From contig PWMQ01000072.1 in assembly GCA_003558125.1 (NCBI GenBank), forward strand, positions 124,001 through 188,000: 64,000 bases of DNA. The letters are read 5' to 3'. The stretch is from Natronospira sp. Its GTDB lineage: Bacteria; Pseudomonadota; Gammaproteobacteria; Natronospirales; Natronospiraceae. The position numbers and the translations under genes were made by a program. Shown here in pieces: positions 25,226 through 34,060 of this stretch. How positions within the stretch are numbered: position 1 is the first letter of the stretch; the number at the start of each line of letters is the position of its first letter. Below the pieces are notes generated by a model. That model was not told where the DNA came from. It did no database searches and saw only the letters and a list, made by a program, of their open reading frames with translations.

Positions 25226-26233
25226 ATGAGCGAGTTCAAGGGTATCCCCATTGTTCGCAGCGGCCAGAAGGTGCGCAAGCCCCAGGGCTTTACTGCGATC
25301 AAGGACGGCATGAAGGCACGTCCCCAGACCGAGGACAAGCCGCGTGGCCGCAAGCCGAGCTGGCTGCGGGCCCGCATTCCCGCCGGGGAGAAGTACCAGG
25401 AAACCCGCCGGAATGTTAAGGAAAACCGCCTTGCCACGGTCTGCGAGGAGTCCAAATGCCCCAATGTGGGGGAGTGCTGGAACAATGGCACCGCGACCAT
25501 CATGCTGATGGGCGATGTCTGCACTCGGGCCTGCCGCTTCTGTTCCGTGGATACGGGCAATCCCCGTGGCTGGCTGGACCCGGAGGAACCGGCGAATGCC
25601 GCCCGTTCGGTCCAGCTGATGGATCTCCAATACGTGGTTCTGACCTCCGTGGACCGGGATGACCTGGATGACGGCGGTGCCCAGCATTACGCCGACTGTG
25701 TCCGAGAGATCAAGCGAGTCAATCCCAAAACCGCGGTGGAAGCTCTGACTCCGGATTTCCAGGGGCGCCTGGAGGACGTGGAAACGGTCGTGGATTCGGG
25801 TATCGAGGTCTTTGCCCAGAATGTGGAGACGGTGGAGCGCCTGACCCATGTCGTGCGTGACCGGCGTGCCGGTTACGATCAGACCCTGCGTGTCCTGGCC
25901 CATGCCAAACGCTATCGACCGTCTGTCCTGACCAAGACCAGTCTCATGCTGGGCCTGGGCGAGACCGAAGAGGAAATCGACCAGGCCATGGACGATCTGC
26001 GCGAAATCGGGGTGGATATCGTCACTTTCGGCCAGTATCTCCAGCCCACGGTCAATCACCTGCCGGTGGAGCGCTTTGTCCCGCCAGAGGATTTTCGCAA
26101 GTACCGGGAATGGGGCCTGGCCAAGGGCTTCCTCGAAGTCGTCTCCGGGCCGCTGGTCCGCTCCAGTTACCGTGCCGACCGGGTACTCGAGAAGAACAAC
26201 GTCGGCATGGACGACGGTAGCTCGGCGGCCTGA
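25226..26233 (+). CDS. lipA: Lipoyl synthase
   Basis: 335 aa. A radical-SAM enzyme that inserts two sulfurs into octanoyl groups on lipoyl domains. The auxiliary 4Fe-4S cysteines are in [12 protein letters not shown], the SAM-cluster motif is CTRACRFC, and the C-terminal RSSYRAD carries the serine that ligates the auxiliary cluster. I start at ATG 25226 (GGAG 8 nt before); a TTG at 25175 is in frame but its ribosome site is too close. lipB is not next to it here. crcB genes follow after 2 bp. Confidence 0.97.
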   Translation: MSEFKGIPIVRSGQKVRKPQGFTAIKDGMKARPQTEDKPRGRKPSWLRARIPAGEKYQETRRNVKENRLATVCEESKCPNVGECWNNGTATIMLMGDVCTRACRFCSVDTGNPRGWLDPEEPANAARSVQLMDLQYVVLTSVDRDDLDDGGAQHYADCVREIKRVNPKTAVEALTPDFQGRLEDVETVVDSGIEVFAQNVETVERLTHVVRDRRAGYDQTLRVLAHAKRYRPSVLTKTSLMLGLGETEEEIDQAMDDLREIGVDIVTFGQYLQPTVNHLPVERFVPPEDFRKYREWGLAKGFLEVVSGPLVRSSYRADRVLEKNNVGMDDGSSAA

Positions 26234-26235
26234 TC

Positions 26236-26625
26236 GTGGTGGCCTGGCTGGTGCTGGTCACCGGCGGTGCCGTCGGCGCCGTTTGCCGCTACCTGCAGAC
26301 GCTTGCGGTTCAGCATCTGGCCTCGTTCGACTTTCCCGTAGGGACCCTGAGTGTCAACCTGAGCGGCAGTCTGCTGATCGGGGTCCTGGCGGGCCTGATT
26401 CAGCTTGATCTGCTGCAAGGCAGTGAACATGGCCTACTCTGGCTGGCATTCGGGGTCGGCTTCTGTGGCAGCTATACCACGCTCTCGTCCTGGAGCCTGG
26501 ACACTTTGCGTCTGGGCCTTGAAGGCCGGCCCTGGCTTGCCGCCATCAATCTCGTGCTCACCCTGCTTGCCTGCCTGTTCTGTGTCACGCTCGGATTCCT
26601 GGGGGGGAGGGCACTTGTCGGCTAA
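26236..26625 (+). CDS. crcB: Fluoride channel Fluc/CrcB, first copy
   Basis: 129 aa, four membrane helices. It belongs to the dual-topology fluoride exporters. GGAVGAVCRYLQT, TLSVNLSGSLLIGVLAG (conserved Asn pore region) and GFCGSYTTLSSWSLD (the T-T-S track near the Na+ site) are visible. Start GTG 26236 is 2 bp after lipA. It overlaps the second copy. In species with two tandem copies the channel is usually a heterodimer with opposite topologies. Confidence 0.9.
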   Translation: MVAWLVLVTGGAVGAVCRYLQTLAVQHLASFDFPVGTLSVNLSGSLLIGVLAGLIQLDLLQGSEHGLLWLAFGVGFCGSYTTLSSWSLDTLRLGLEGRPWLAAINLVLTLLACLFCVTLGFLGGRALVG

Positions 26626-27076
26626 TGGCATCACCTTGCGATTATTGCCTTTCGTCGCGCTTGGGGGGGCGTTGGGCAGTGGCCTGCGCCATGGCCTGCA
26701 GCTATTGCTGGGCGAGCCCGGTGGCGCCCTTATGCCCATCGGGATTGAAGCCACGCTGACGGCCAATCTGCTCGGCAGCCTGCTGATTGGCGCCCTCGCG
26801 GTCTCAATGCGATGGCATGAGTCACTCAAGGGCAGGGTGGCAGTCCAGGCTTTTCTGCTCACGGGGCTTTTGGGTGGTTTCACCACCGCCTCGGTTTTCA
26901 GCCTTGAACTGCTGATGCTGCTGGAGAGCGACCAAGCGGGACTGGCGCTGGCTTATGGTCTGTGCACCTTCCTGAGCTGCCTGTTGGCCGCCGCCATTGG
27001 TTACTGGCTTGCCTGGCGAGTACTCCGCCGGCCAGGATTGCGGCGTCTGGCCCGAATACGTCGACGTAGCTCGTGA
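26615..27076 (+). CDS. crcB: Fluoride channel Fluc/CrcB, second copy
   Basis: 153 aa, four helices. ALGGALGSGLRHGLQ, TLTANLLGSLLIGALAV and GLLGGFTTASVFSLE match the family. The likely start is TTG 26615 (GGGAGG 4 nt upstream), overlapping the first crcB by 11 bp. No in-frame ATG lies before the first helix. The C-terminal tail is unusually basic (RRPGLRRLARIRRRSS), which by the positive-inside rule could fix the topology opposite to the first copy. Confidence 0.88.
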   Translation: MSANGITLRLLPFVALGGALGSGLRHGLQLLLGEPGGALMPIGIEATLTANLLGSLLIGALAVSMRWHESLKGRVAVQAFLLTGLLGGFTTASVFSLELLMLLESDQAGLALAYGLCTFLSCLLAAAIGYWLAWRVLRRPGLRRLARIRRRSS

Positions 27077-28407
27077 GCGTCGGTAGTCGCTGGCAGCGAG
27101 GGCAGCACGCCCTGTTTCTGGCCTTGCCGGTTCTGGCGGCCATGGTGTCCCAGAACGTCATGAACCTGGTGGACACGGCCATGGTCGGCACCCTGGGGGA
27201 TGCGGCCCTAGCCGCGGTGGGCCTTGGGGGCTTCGCCATCTTCATGTGTCAGGCCCTGGTCCTCGGGGTGGGGACCGCGGTTCAGGCCATGGCGGCCCGC
27301 CGCAAGGGGGCGGGGCAGGGTGGCCAGACGGCGGAGCCCCTCAATGCCGGCCTGCTGATCTGCCTGGTAGCGGGCCCACTGCTGTCACTGCCGCTTTTCT
27401 TCGCCATACCGCCCGCCTATCCCTGGCTCAATGCCGACCCGGAGGTCATTGAGAAAGGCGTTCCCTATCTGCAGACCCGGATCATCGCCATCACCTTCAT
27501 GGGCATGAACTGGGCTTTTCGCGGCTACTGGAACGCCGTGGACATGGCCAGGATGTACTTGTTCACCCTGGTCACCATGCACGTTCTCAACATCTTTCTG
27601 AATTATGTCCTTATTTTCGGGCATTTCGGCGCGCCCGCCCTCGGCGTCACCGGCGCCGGTCTGGCCTCGGCGATTGCCACTGCGGTGGGAACCCTGGTTC
27701 ATGTCTATCTGGCCCGTCGCCATGCCGGCAGTGCCGGTTTTTTTCGTACCCGCCCGCCAATGGACGTCATTCGGCGCCTGCTGCGCATATCCCTGCCGAA
27801 CGGTGTGCAGCAACTGTCCTTTTCCACCAGTTTCGTGGTTCTTTTCTGGATCATCGGGCAGATCGGTACTCGAGAAGTGGCGGCAGCCAGTGTCCTGATC
27901 AACATCATGCTGTTGGCGGTATTGCCGGCCATGGCCCTGGGGCTGACCACCGCCAGTCTGGTGGGACAATCTCTCGGTGCCGGGTCGGTCCGCGATGCCC
28001 ATCGCTGGGGCTGGGATGTGGTCCGCCTGGCCCTGGTGATGCTGGGCATACTGGCCTTGCCCATGTGGTTGCTGCCCGAACTGCTGTTGTCCGGTTTCAT
28101 CCATGATGATGAAACCCGCTCGCTGGCGATTACGCCCATGCGCCTGGTCGGGGTGTTCATGGTGGTGGAAGCCTTCGGCATGATCCTGATGCACGCCTTG
28201 CTGGGTGCGGGGGATGCCCGTCGGACCATGCTGACGGCGGTATCCCTGCAATGGCTGGGCTTTCTGCCCATTGCCTGGTTGGTCGGGCCGGGGCTGGGTG
28301 GGGGATTGTTGGCAGTCTGGCTGGCCCAGGGCGCTTATCGACTGGTCCAGGCGATGGTTTTCACCTGGTTATGGCAGCGGCTTAAGTGGGCTCGCGTGAA
28401 AGCCTAG
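27073..28407 (+). CDS. MATE-family multidrug/cation exporter
   Basis: 444 aa with 12 predicted helices in two six-helix halves. The DinF/NorM-type N-terminus reads ALPVLAAMVSQNVMNLVDTAMVGTLG, and the second half begins ISLPNGVQQLSFSTSFVVLF. Start GTG 27073 overlaps the second crcB stop (GTGA), so it belongs to the lipA-crcB-crcB-MATE transcript. Inner-membrane drug/Na+ or H+ antiporter; substrate not predictable. Confidence 0.9.
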   Translation: MSVGSRWQRGQHALFLALPVLAAMVSQNVMNLVDTAMVGTLGDAALAAVGLGGFAIFMCQALVLGVGTAVQAMAARRKGAGQGGQTAEPLNAGLLICLVAGPLLSLPLFFAIPPAYPWLNADPEVIEKGVPYLQTRIIAITFMGMNWAFRGYWNAVDMARMYLFTLVTMHVLNIFLNYVLIFGHFGAPALGVTGAGLASAIATAVGTLVHVYLARRHAGSAGFFRTRPPMDVIRRLLRISLPNGVQQLSFSTSFVVLFWIIGQIGTREVAAASVLINIMLLAVLPAMALGLTTASLVGQSLGAGSVRDAHRWGWDVVRLALVMLGILALPMWLLPELLLSGFIHDDETRSLAITPMRLVGVFMVVEAFGMILMHALLGAGDARRTMLTAVSLQWLGFLPIAWLVGPGLGGGLLAVWLAQGAYRLVQAMVFTWLWQRLKWARVKA

Positions 28408-28483
28408 GGGTGCGATCATGGTCTACAGCGGCCGGACGCTCGAAGAGTGCGGCGGGGGAGCCGGCCAGGGAAAAAGGGGCTGC

Positions 28484-28738
28484 TCAGGCGCGTGTATCGA
28501 CGATTTGGCCCAGGGTCTCCTGGGACTCGGAGGCAGACTCCACCACGCGGGCACCGGCGGCGGCCTGGGCCTCGTGGCTTATGTTGTTGACCAGCGCTTC
28601 GGTGATTTCCTGAGGCTGGGATTGATCGTCGCTGCCGGCGGCCGACTGACTGGCGATGGTGCGGGCCGAATTGCCCATGCCCACCTCGGCGCGCTGAATG
28701 GCCTGAGCCCCATTGTGGAAGCTGTTACCGATTTCCAT
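28484..28738 (-). CDS. Mini protein resembling flagellar rod/hook terminal helices
   Basis: 84 aa. The first 30 residues (IGNSFHNGAQAIQRAEVGMGNSARTIAS) and the last 35 (EAQAAAGARVVESASES then ETLGQIVDTRA) look like the N- and C-terminal helices of axial flagellar proteins (FlgB/C/E/G type) joined without the middle domain. A Q-rich linker separates them. ATG 28738. It is not in a flagellar cluster, but the FapA gene upstream on the same strand and the HDOD protein are surface/motility-type neighbours. The assignment is by pattern only. Confidence 0.5.
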   Translation of the reverse strand: MEIGNSFHNGAQAIQRAEVGMGNSARTIASQSAAGSDDQSQPQEITEALVNNISHEAQAAAGARVVESASESQETLGQIVDTRA

Positions 28739-28877
28739 CGTCGATCTCCTCGTGGCCCAAGGCCAGGAAGAAATTTACTGCCTGATCTCTAGTCCTCATT
28801 GTAGCCCAGGATCGGGAGAAATGCAGGATTCCCGGCTGGTCGCAGCCGCTGGCCTGATAGGCGGTGAGGGCCCGCAG

Positions 28878-30410
28878 TCAGGCATTGGTATCCACATCGA
28901 TTCGGTTCTGGCGTCGGCGATAGGTTCCGGCCGGGCTTTCCTGAGTGAACTGTCGCGAAACTGAGCCTATTTGCATGCAAACCTTGGCGAAAACAACGTC
29001 TTTTGCAGCGATGCAGGCATCTTCCTGGAGCCGGCGGGCGAGTGCATTCAGCTTTGAAAGTCGTTCCCGCAAATCATCGACCTCTTCCGGGGGCAGTTCC
29101 GCCTGAGTCAGTCTTCTTTCCAAGCGGCGGATGGTTTTCTTGAGTCGGAAGGCATTGCCAACGCGTAGGCTGGATTCGGCACCGGAGGGCCCGCCCAACT
29201 GGACGGCTCTGATGACTTCATAGGCATCATAGCGACCGCCGAGAATGTGTCCCTTGCGTGTGCCGCGCGCCCCGACCACCAGCTTTGGGCCGGCCTCCAC
29301 TTCGGAATGGGCAATCAGGTCTCGAACCATCAGGTCCCCACCGCAGCGGATCAAGGCATGTTCCACAAAGCGGGCTTCCACCGAGCCCTCGCACTGTATG
29401 ACGGCATTGAAGTCAACTCGGCCCCGGCGCCGCTGGCCGATCACGCCGCCGCGAATGACGATATCTCCCCCGGCATCCAGATGGGCGCCATCCACCGTCC
29501 CGGAGACAATAATGTCGTCCCTGGCGCGGACCCGCATTCCATGGGCAATTTCTCCCCGGACCCGGACACTGCCATTGAAATCGATATTGCCAGTGGAAAG
29601 GTCCACCGCATCCAGGTCCAGGGCCGGGCTGACGGTGACCGAATCCCCCTTCCAGATGGGTTGTCCATCAATGGATGCCACCAGCACATCCGGATCATCG
29701 GCACTGATTTCGACCCCGCGCTTGCCGGCCTTCAGACGCTGATCCTTGCCGGCTTTCGCCGGGATGGGCAGGCCGGTCACATCCACCCCGGCCGTGCCCT
29801 CAGTGGGCGGGTGACGCCGCAGCAATGGCTGACCCCGTTCGACGGTGATGACCCCACCCAGGTCTCTGAAATCGGCTCTCTCGCTATCGTCAATGCGGGG
29901 CCTGCGGTCCACCATATGAGGGACCAGTGGCTCAAACCAGGCGTCGTGTCCGTTCTCCGGTGCACGCCCTTCGGCGATGAGATGATCTTCACCATCGGCA
30001 CGCTGGACAATGTTTTTGACCCGCTCCAGATCGACGCCTTCCTCCAGTGACTCGGCGCGAAGAAGGTCCAACACTTCCTCCAGAGTTACCGGGACGCCGC
30101 CGGCCGGGGCCGAGACTCGAAGCCAGGCTTGCAGACCATCCTTGTCAATCCGCAGGTTGACTTCGCCGTCGGCGAGAAGGCCGATGGGGAAATTGGATAC
30201 CGTGCCGGTTTTCGCTTCCTTCAGAAAGGTATTGAGCTGTTTTGACTGAAGCTGACAATCCCCATGCCCGGCGGTAGCGATGGCTTCATTCAGTTTTGCC
30301 AGCGTCATCTCTCCCAGTGGCTGTTTGTTGCTCGCCAGGAGTTCCTTTCGGGTTTGATCTGTGCGGAATTGAATCCGCGGGTCTGAATCGATTTCGTCAG
30401 ATTCATCCAT
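28878..30410 (-). CDS. FapA/DUF342 polymer-type protein
   Basis: 510 aa. Residues about 95-250 are the FapA N-terminal region (GGVITVERGQPLLRRHPPTEGTAGVDVTG). Residues 250-420 are a right-handed beta-helix of short repeats (VRGEIAHGMRVRARDDIIVSGTV and following, GGDIVIRGGVIGQ, CGGDLMVRDLIAHSEV), as in polymer-forming cytoskeletal and DUF342 proteins. A coiled coil (RRLERRLTQAELPPEEVDDL) follows. Family members affect cell-shape, flagellar or membrane functions; the exact role is unknown. ATG 30410 lies 10 nt after GGGGGA. Divergent from the HDOD gene. Confidence 0.85.
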   Translation of the reverse strand: MDESDEIDSDPRIQFRTDQTRKELLASNKQPLGEMTLAKLNEAIATAGHGDCQLQSKQLNTFLKEAKTGTVSNFPIGLLADGEVNLRIDKDGLQAWLRVSAPAGGVPVTLEEVLDLLRAESLEEGVDLERVKNIVQRADGEDHLIAEGRAPENGHDAWFEPLVPHMVDRRPRIDDSERADFRDLGGVITVERGQPLLRRHPPTEGTAGVDVTGLPIPAKAGKDQRLKAGKRGVEISADDPDVLVASIDGQPIWKGDSVTVSPALDLDAVDLSTGNIDFNGSVRVRGEIAHGMRVRARDDIIVSGTVDGAHLDAGGDIVIRGGVIGQRRRGRVDFNAVIQCEGSVEARFVEHALIRCGGDLMVRDLIAHSEVEAGPKLVVGARGTRKGHILGGRYDAYEVIRAVQLGGPSGAESSLRVGNAFRLKKTIRRLERRLTQAELPPEEVDDLRERLSKLNALARRLQEDACIAAKDVVFAKVCMQIGSVSRQFTQESPAGTYRRRQNRIDVDTNA

Positions 30411-30647
30411 AATGCAATTCCCCCAGACAGCAATGCGAACGTCCCCTAATGGTTGAGGATAGCCGAAGCAAGGTGGAATTTGGATGATTCAGAGGTCGAT
30501 TTGACCTTTGCAAGGCCGGAATTGACGCTAAACTGTCTGATGGCTGCCCAGGTACAGATGATCAGATTGGGTGACAAAACGGCATGAGGGATGTGGGTGA
30601 CGCCCCATTGAGGCGACCGGCTTGTTTCATTACTCCAAGGAGCGGAT
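30411..30647. other. 237-bp divergent intergenic region
   Basis: It separates the FapA gene (minus) and the HDOD gene (plus) and must hold both promoters. TTGACC (30501-30506) and TTGACG (30522-30527) are -35-like on the plus strand, but neither has a good -10 at 16-18 bp. AAGGAG at 30637-30642 is the ribosome site of the HDOD gene. Nothing else is recognised. Confidence 0.4.
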
Positions 30648-32036
30648 ATGCTCAGGACCATACTGCAGAGAATCAGGGAAAGCTGGCAGGGAGAGGCCAG
30701 ACCGGTGAGGTCAGCCCAGCCTGCTCCCTCCAAGGCCGGGGCCGAGTCTGGCCAGGCAGCGAACAATGGCCAGGCCGGATCCTCGCAGGAGGCACCCAGG
30801 CCGACATTGCCGGAGTTGTTTGTGGGGCGGCAGCCCATCGTCAACAACCGCCGTGAAATCGTTGCCTACCAATTGTTGTTTCGAGGTGATTTGCGGGCCG
30901 ACGCCGCGGATGTTCATGACGACGTCGCCGCGACCGGTGATGTGCTTCTCAATACTCTGAACAACCTCGGACTGGATCGGGTGCTCGGGGATGCAGTGGC
31001 CTTTATCAAGGTGCCCCCGGAGATGCTGGAGCACCCGCTGCTGGAAATTCTTCCCACAAAGAAGATCATTCTGGATCTGCCCGCGAAGATCAAGGTCGAC
31101 GACGATATCCTGGCACGAATGGCGGAATTGAAGCGATTGGGCTACCGCTTTGCCATGACCAATTTTCGAACCAAGGACGCGCCTAGTGGGCTGCTGCGGC
31201 AACTGGACTTCATCAAGCTCAGTACCGGAGACCTCTCCGAACGGGAGCTCCACTCGGAGGTGCGGAGTCTACGGGGGCATGGCCTGCGCCTGGTAGCCGA
31301 AAAAGTGGAAAGTGAAGAAGATTTTCGCCGAGCTCGCTCCCTGTTCATGAATTACTACCAGGGTTACTTTTTTGCTCGCCCGGAGACCCTGCACATGCGC
31401 CGGGTTGATCCCCAATCTCAGAGGGTCGCCCGTCTGTTCAATCTGGTGCTATCCGATGCACCCAGAGAGGTCGTTGAAACGGAATTCAAGCAGGATGTGG
31501 CTCTGTCCTTTAACATCCTCCGCTATATCAACAGCCCGGGCATGGGGCTGCCGGAGAAGGTTACCTCGCTTCGTCATGCGCTGGTGATGTTGGGCAAGAC
31601 GCACCTGGCGCGCTGGCTCAGCATGATGATGATGCGCCATGGTGGCAAGAATGCCGCTCCCCGTGCCTTGCTCCGGACAGCCTTGATTCGGGGACGGACG
31701 ACGGAGATGCTGGGCATAAACCATTTGGGCAGCAATCATCGTGACCCCCTTTTCATGTGCGGCATGTTCTCCATGCTGGATGTCCTTCTCGGCATGAGCC
31801 TGGAGGAGGCGGTGAGGAGCCTCAACCTGCAGGAGCCGATCAGTCAGGCACTGGTGGATGGCAGCGGACCCTATCATCCCTACCTGGAATTGGCGCGGGC
31901 CTGCGATCATTTTGATGTGGAGGCAATCCGGGCCGGGTCCCGGCGTTTGGGCATCCCTTTGAGGCGGATCAATCAGATTCAGACCGAAGCCATGGTCTGG
32001 GCCCGACGCATGGACGAGGACATGCAGGAAGAATAA
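30648..32036 (+). CDS. Degenerate EAL + HDOD signalling protein (YuxH/CdgJ type)
   Basis: 462 aa. After a low-complexity linker (residues 20-60, rich in A, G, Q, S), an EAL-like domain runs to about 265. Its EAL motif is replaced (ELFVGRQPI, then VAYQLLFRG) and the metal acidic motifs are missing, so it should not cleave c-di-GMP. An HDOD domain follows (QDVALSFNILRYINSPG, LRHALVMLGKTHLARWLSMM). Such proteins scaffold motility or stress signalling, e.g. Vibrio CdgJ. Good AAGGAG before ATG 30648. A repeat-family end begins 2 nt after the stop. Confidence 0.88.
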   Translation: MLRTILQRIRESWQGEARPVRSAQPAPSKAGAESGQAANNGQAGSSQEAPRPTLPELFVGRQPIVNNRREIVAYQLLFRGDLRADAADVHDDVAATGDVLLNTLNNLGLDRVLGDAVAFIKVPPEMLEHPLLEILPTKKIILDLPAKIKVDDDILARMAELKRLGYRFAMTNFRTKDAPSGLLRQLDFIKLSTGDLSERELHSEVRSLRGHGLRLVAEKVESEEDFRRARSLFMNYYQGYFFARPETLHMRRVDPQSQRVARLFNLVLSDAPREVVETEFKQDVALSFNILRYINSPGMGLPEKVTSLRHALVMLGKTHLARWLSMMMMRHGGKNAAPRALLRTALIRGRTTEMLGINHLGSNHRDPLFMCGMFSMLDVLLGMSLEEAVRSLNLQEPISQALVDGSGPYHPYLELARACDHFDVEAIRAGSRRLGIPLRRINQIQTEAMVWARRMDEDMQEE

Positions 32037-32037
32037 A

Positions 32038-32068
32038 GGAACCTCTGATTAATTCATTCGCACCCGCA
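32038..32068. repeat. Solo end of the dispersed inverted-repeat element
   Basis: These 31 bases match the left end of the 361-bp element (63266-63296) with one difference (A for G at 32061 region). They start GGAACCTCTGATTAATTC, one base after the HDOD stop codon. No opposite end is found before pckG, so it is a solo or decayed copy. Confidence 0.8.
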
Positions 32069-32107
32069 GCAGGGCCCGGCCCATCGTTACAGCTTGCCAA
32101 TATTGGG

Positions 32108-33883
32108 CTAGCGTCGCTCGCCGGCAGCCTTGGCTTGCTGCTTGTTCAGGGCCTCGCGAACACGACGGAATTCCTCCATCAGCTGATCGGGCACGCGCTC
32201 ACCGAACTGCCCCAGGAAATCACCGATTTCGGTCATTTCCGAACGCCAGAGACCTTCGTCGATACTCAAAAGACCCTCCATGGCGTCTCGATCCAGATCA
32301 AGATCGGTCTGGTCAATCCCGTCCAGAGTGGGCAGGTAACCGATGGGGGATTCCACCGCTTCGGCATCGCCGTGGCTGCGGTCCAGCACCCAGCGCAGTA
32401 CCCGCAGGTTTTCACCGAAACCGGGCCAGATGAACTTGCCATTGCCATCCTGGCGGAACCAGTTGACATGGAAGATCTTCGGCGCCTTGTCCAGTTTGTT
32501 CCCCACGCGGATCCAGTGGTCCCAGTAATCGGCGAAGTTGTAGCCACAGAAGGGCTTCATGGCCATGGGGTCACGACGGACCACGCCCTGAGCACCGGTA
32601 GCTGCGGCGGTGGTTTCAGAGGCCATGCCGGCACCCACCAGCACGCCGTGATTCCAGTCCCGGGCTTCGAAAATCAGCGGGGCCACATCCTTGCGCCGGC
32701 CGCCGAAGAGAATGGCCGAGATGGGGACGCCACGGGGGGATTCCGCTTCCGGGCTTTGGCTGGGATTATTGTTTGCCGAGACGGTAAAGCGGGAGTTGGG
32801 ATGAGCGGCCGGGCCCATGTCCGCATTGTAGGGGCGGCCCTGCCAGTCATAGGCAGGCTCACCGTCCTTTTTGCCTTCCCACCAGGGCTGATTATCCTCG
32901 GTCACCGCCACGTTGGTGAAGATGGTGTCCTGGGTAATCATGTCGTAGGCATTGGGATTGGTCTTGGGACTCGTGCCCGGGACCACGCCGAAATAGCCGG
33001 CTTCCGGGTTGATGGCCCAGAGGCGGCCATCCTCGCCCGGATGCAGCCAGGCAATGTCGTCCCCCACGGTCCAGATCTTCCAACCCTTGTGACTTTCCGG
33101 GGGGATCAGCATGGCCAGATTGGTCTTGCCACAGGCCGACGGGAAGGCTGCCGCCACGTAATGGGTTTCACCCCTGGGATTCTCAATACCCACAATCAGC
33201 ATGTGTTCTGCCAGCCAGCCCTCCTGGCGGGCCTGGTGGCTGGCGATTCGCAGGGCGTGGCATTTCTTGCCCAGCAGGGCATTGCCGCCATAGCCGGAAC
33301 CAAAGCTCATGATTTCCAGTGATTCCGGGAAATGCATGATGAAGCGCCGTTCCGGGTCCAGCTCCCCGGTGGAATGCAGGCCCTTGACGAAGCTGCCCTC
33401 GCGCTCGATGCGCTCCAGCGCGGCCTGGCCCATACGGGTCATGCGCCGCATATTGATTACCACGTAGGGGCTATCGGTAATCTCCACACCGCAGCGGGAG
33501 AGGGGAGAGTCGATCGGACCCATGCAGTAAGGCACCACATACAGGGTGCGCCCTTCCATGCAGCCCTCGAACAGGCCCAGCATTTTTTCCCGGGCCTCAT
33601 CCGGTGCCATCCAGTGGTTATTGGGGCCGGCGTCTTCGCGGTCCTCGGTGCAGACGAAAGTCAGGTGCTCCACGCGTGCCACATCGGCGGGGTCGGAGCG
33701 GTGCAGATAGCAGTCAGGATGGGTTTTCTCATTGAGGCGGGTCAGTTCGCCGGATTCCAGCATGGCCTCAATCAGGCGGGCATCTTCCGCCTCGCTGCCG
33801 TCGCACCAGTGAATCCGTTCCGGACGAGTCAGTCGAGCTACCTCGTCCACCCAGCGGGCGAGTGTCGCGTTGGAAGTTGTCAT
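32108..33883 (-). CDS. pckG: Phosphoenolpyruvate carboxykinase (GTP)
   Basis: A 591-aa cytosolic enzyme converting oxaloacetate plus GTP to phosphoenolpyruvate, the first step of gluconeogenesis. The P-loop is FPSACGKTNLAML near residue 250. The GTP-type signatures are GKKCHALRIAS, the mobile lid region, NWFRQDGNGKFIWPGFGENLRVL, and the N-terminal ERIHWCDGS. The length fits the GTP class, not the ATP class. I start at ATG 33883 (GAGG 7 nt upstream); the open frame continues to 34306 but overlaps yoaA. Divergent from yoaA. Confidence 0.97.
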   Translation of the reverse strand: MTTSNATLARWVDEVARLTRPERIHWCDGSEAEDARLIEAMLESGELTRLNEKTHPDCYLHRSDPADVARVEHLTFVCTEDREDAGPNNHWMAPDEAREKMLGLFEGCMEGRTLYVVPYCMGPIDSPLSRCGVEITDSPYVVINMRRMTRMGQAALERIEREGSFVKGLHSTGELDPERRFIMHFPESLEIMSFGSGYGGNALLGKKCHALRIASHQARQEGWLAEHMLIVGIENPRGETHYVAAAFPSACGKTNLAMLIPPESHKGWKIWTVGDDIAWLHPGEDGRLWAINPEAGYFGVVPGTSPKTNPNAYDMITQDTIFTNVAVTEDNQPWWEGKKDGEPAYDWQGRPYNADMGPAAHPNSRFTVSANNNPSQSPEAESPRGVPISAILFGGRRKDVAPLIFEARDWNHGVLVGAGMASETTAAATGAQGVVRRDPMAMKPFCGYNFADYWDHWIRVGNKLDKAPKIFHVNWFRQDGNGKFIWPGFGENLRVLRWVLDRSHGDAEAVESPIGYLPTLDGIDQTDLDLDRDAMEGLLSIDEGLWRSEMTEIGDFLGQFGERVPDQLMEEFRRVREALNKQQAKAAGERR

Positions 33884-34060
33884 GGGGACCTCTGTTTCCT
33901 TGCTCGAAATTTCGGGGTACAGGCGAGGGTGCCGAGTATAGCGGGCCCCAAGGGCTGCTCGCCAGTCCATGTGACGATTCCATGACAGGCGCGCGACGAA
34001 CGGCAGCGGCGCAGTCCCCTGGGCGTGAGAAAAGCCGCCCGTGCCTGTAATATGCGCGCC

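Noticed and set aside
32135-33322. A 395-residue plus-strand open frame opposite pckG
   Set aside because: Antisense shadow of PEPCK; composition is the mirror of the real codon use, no domain.
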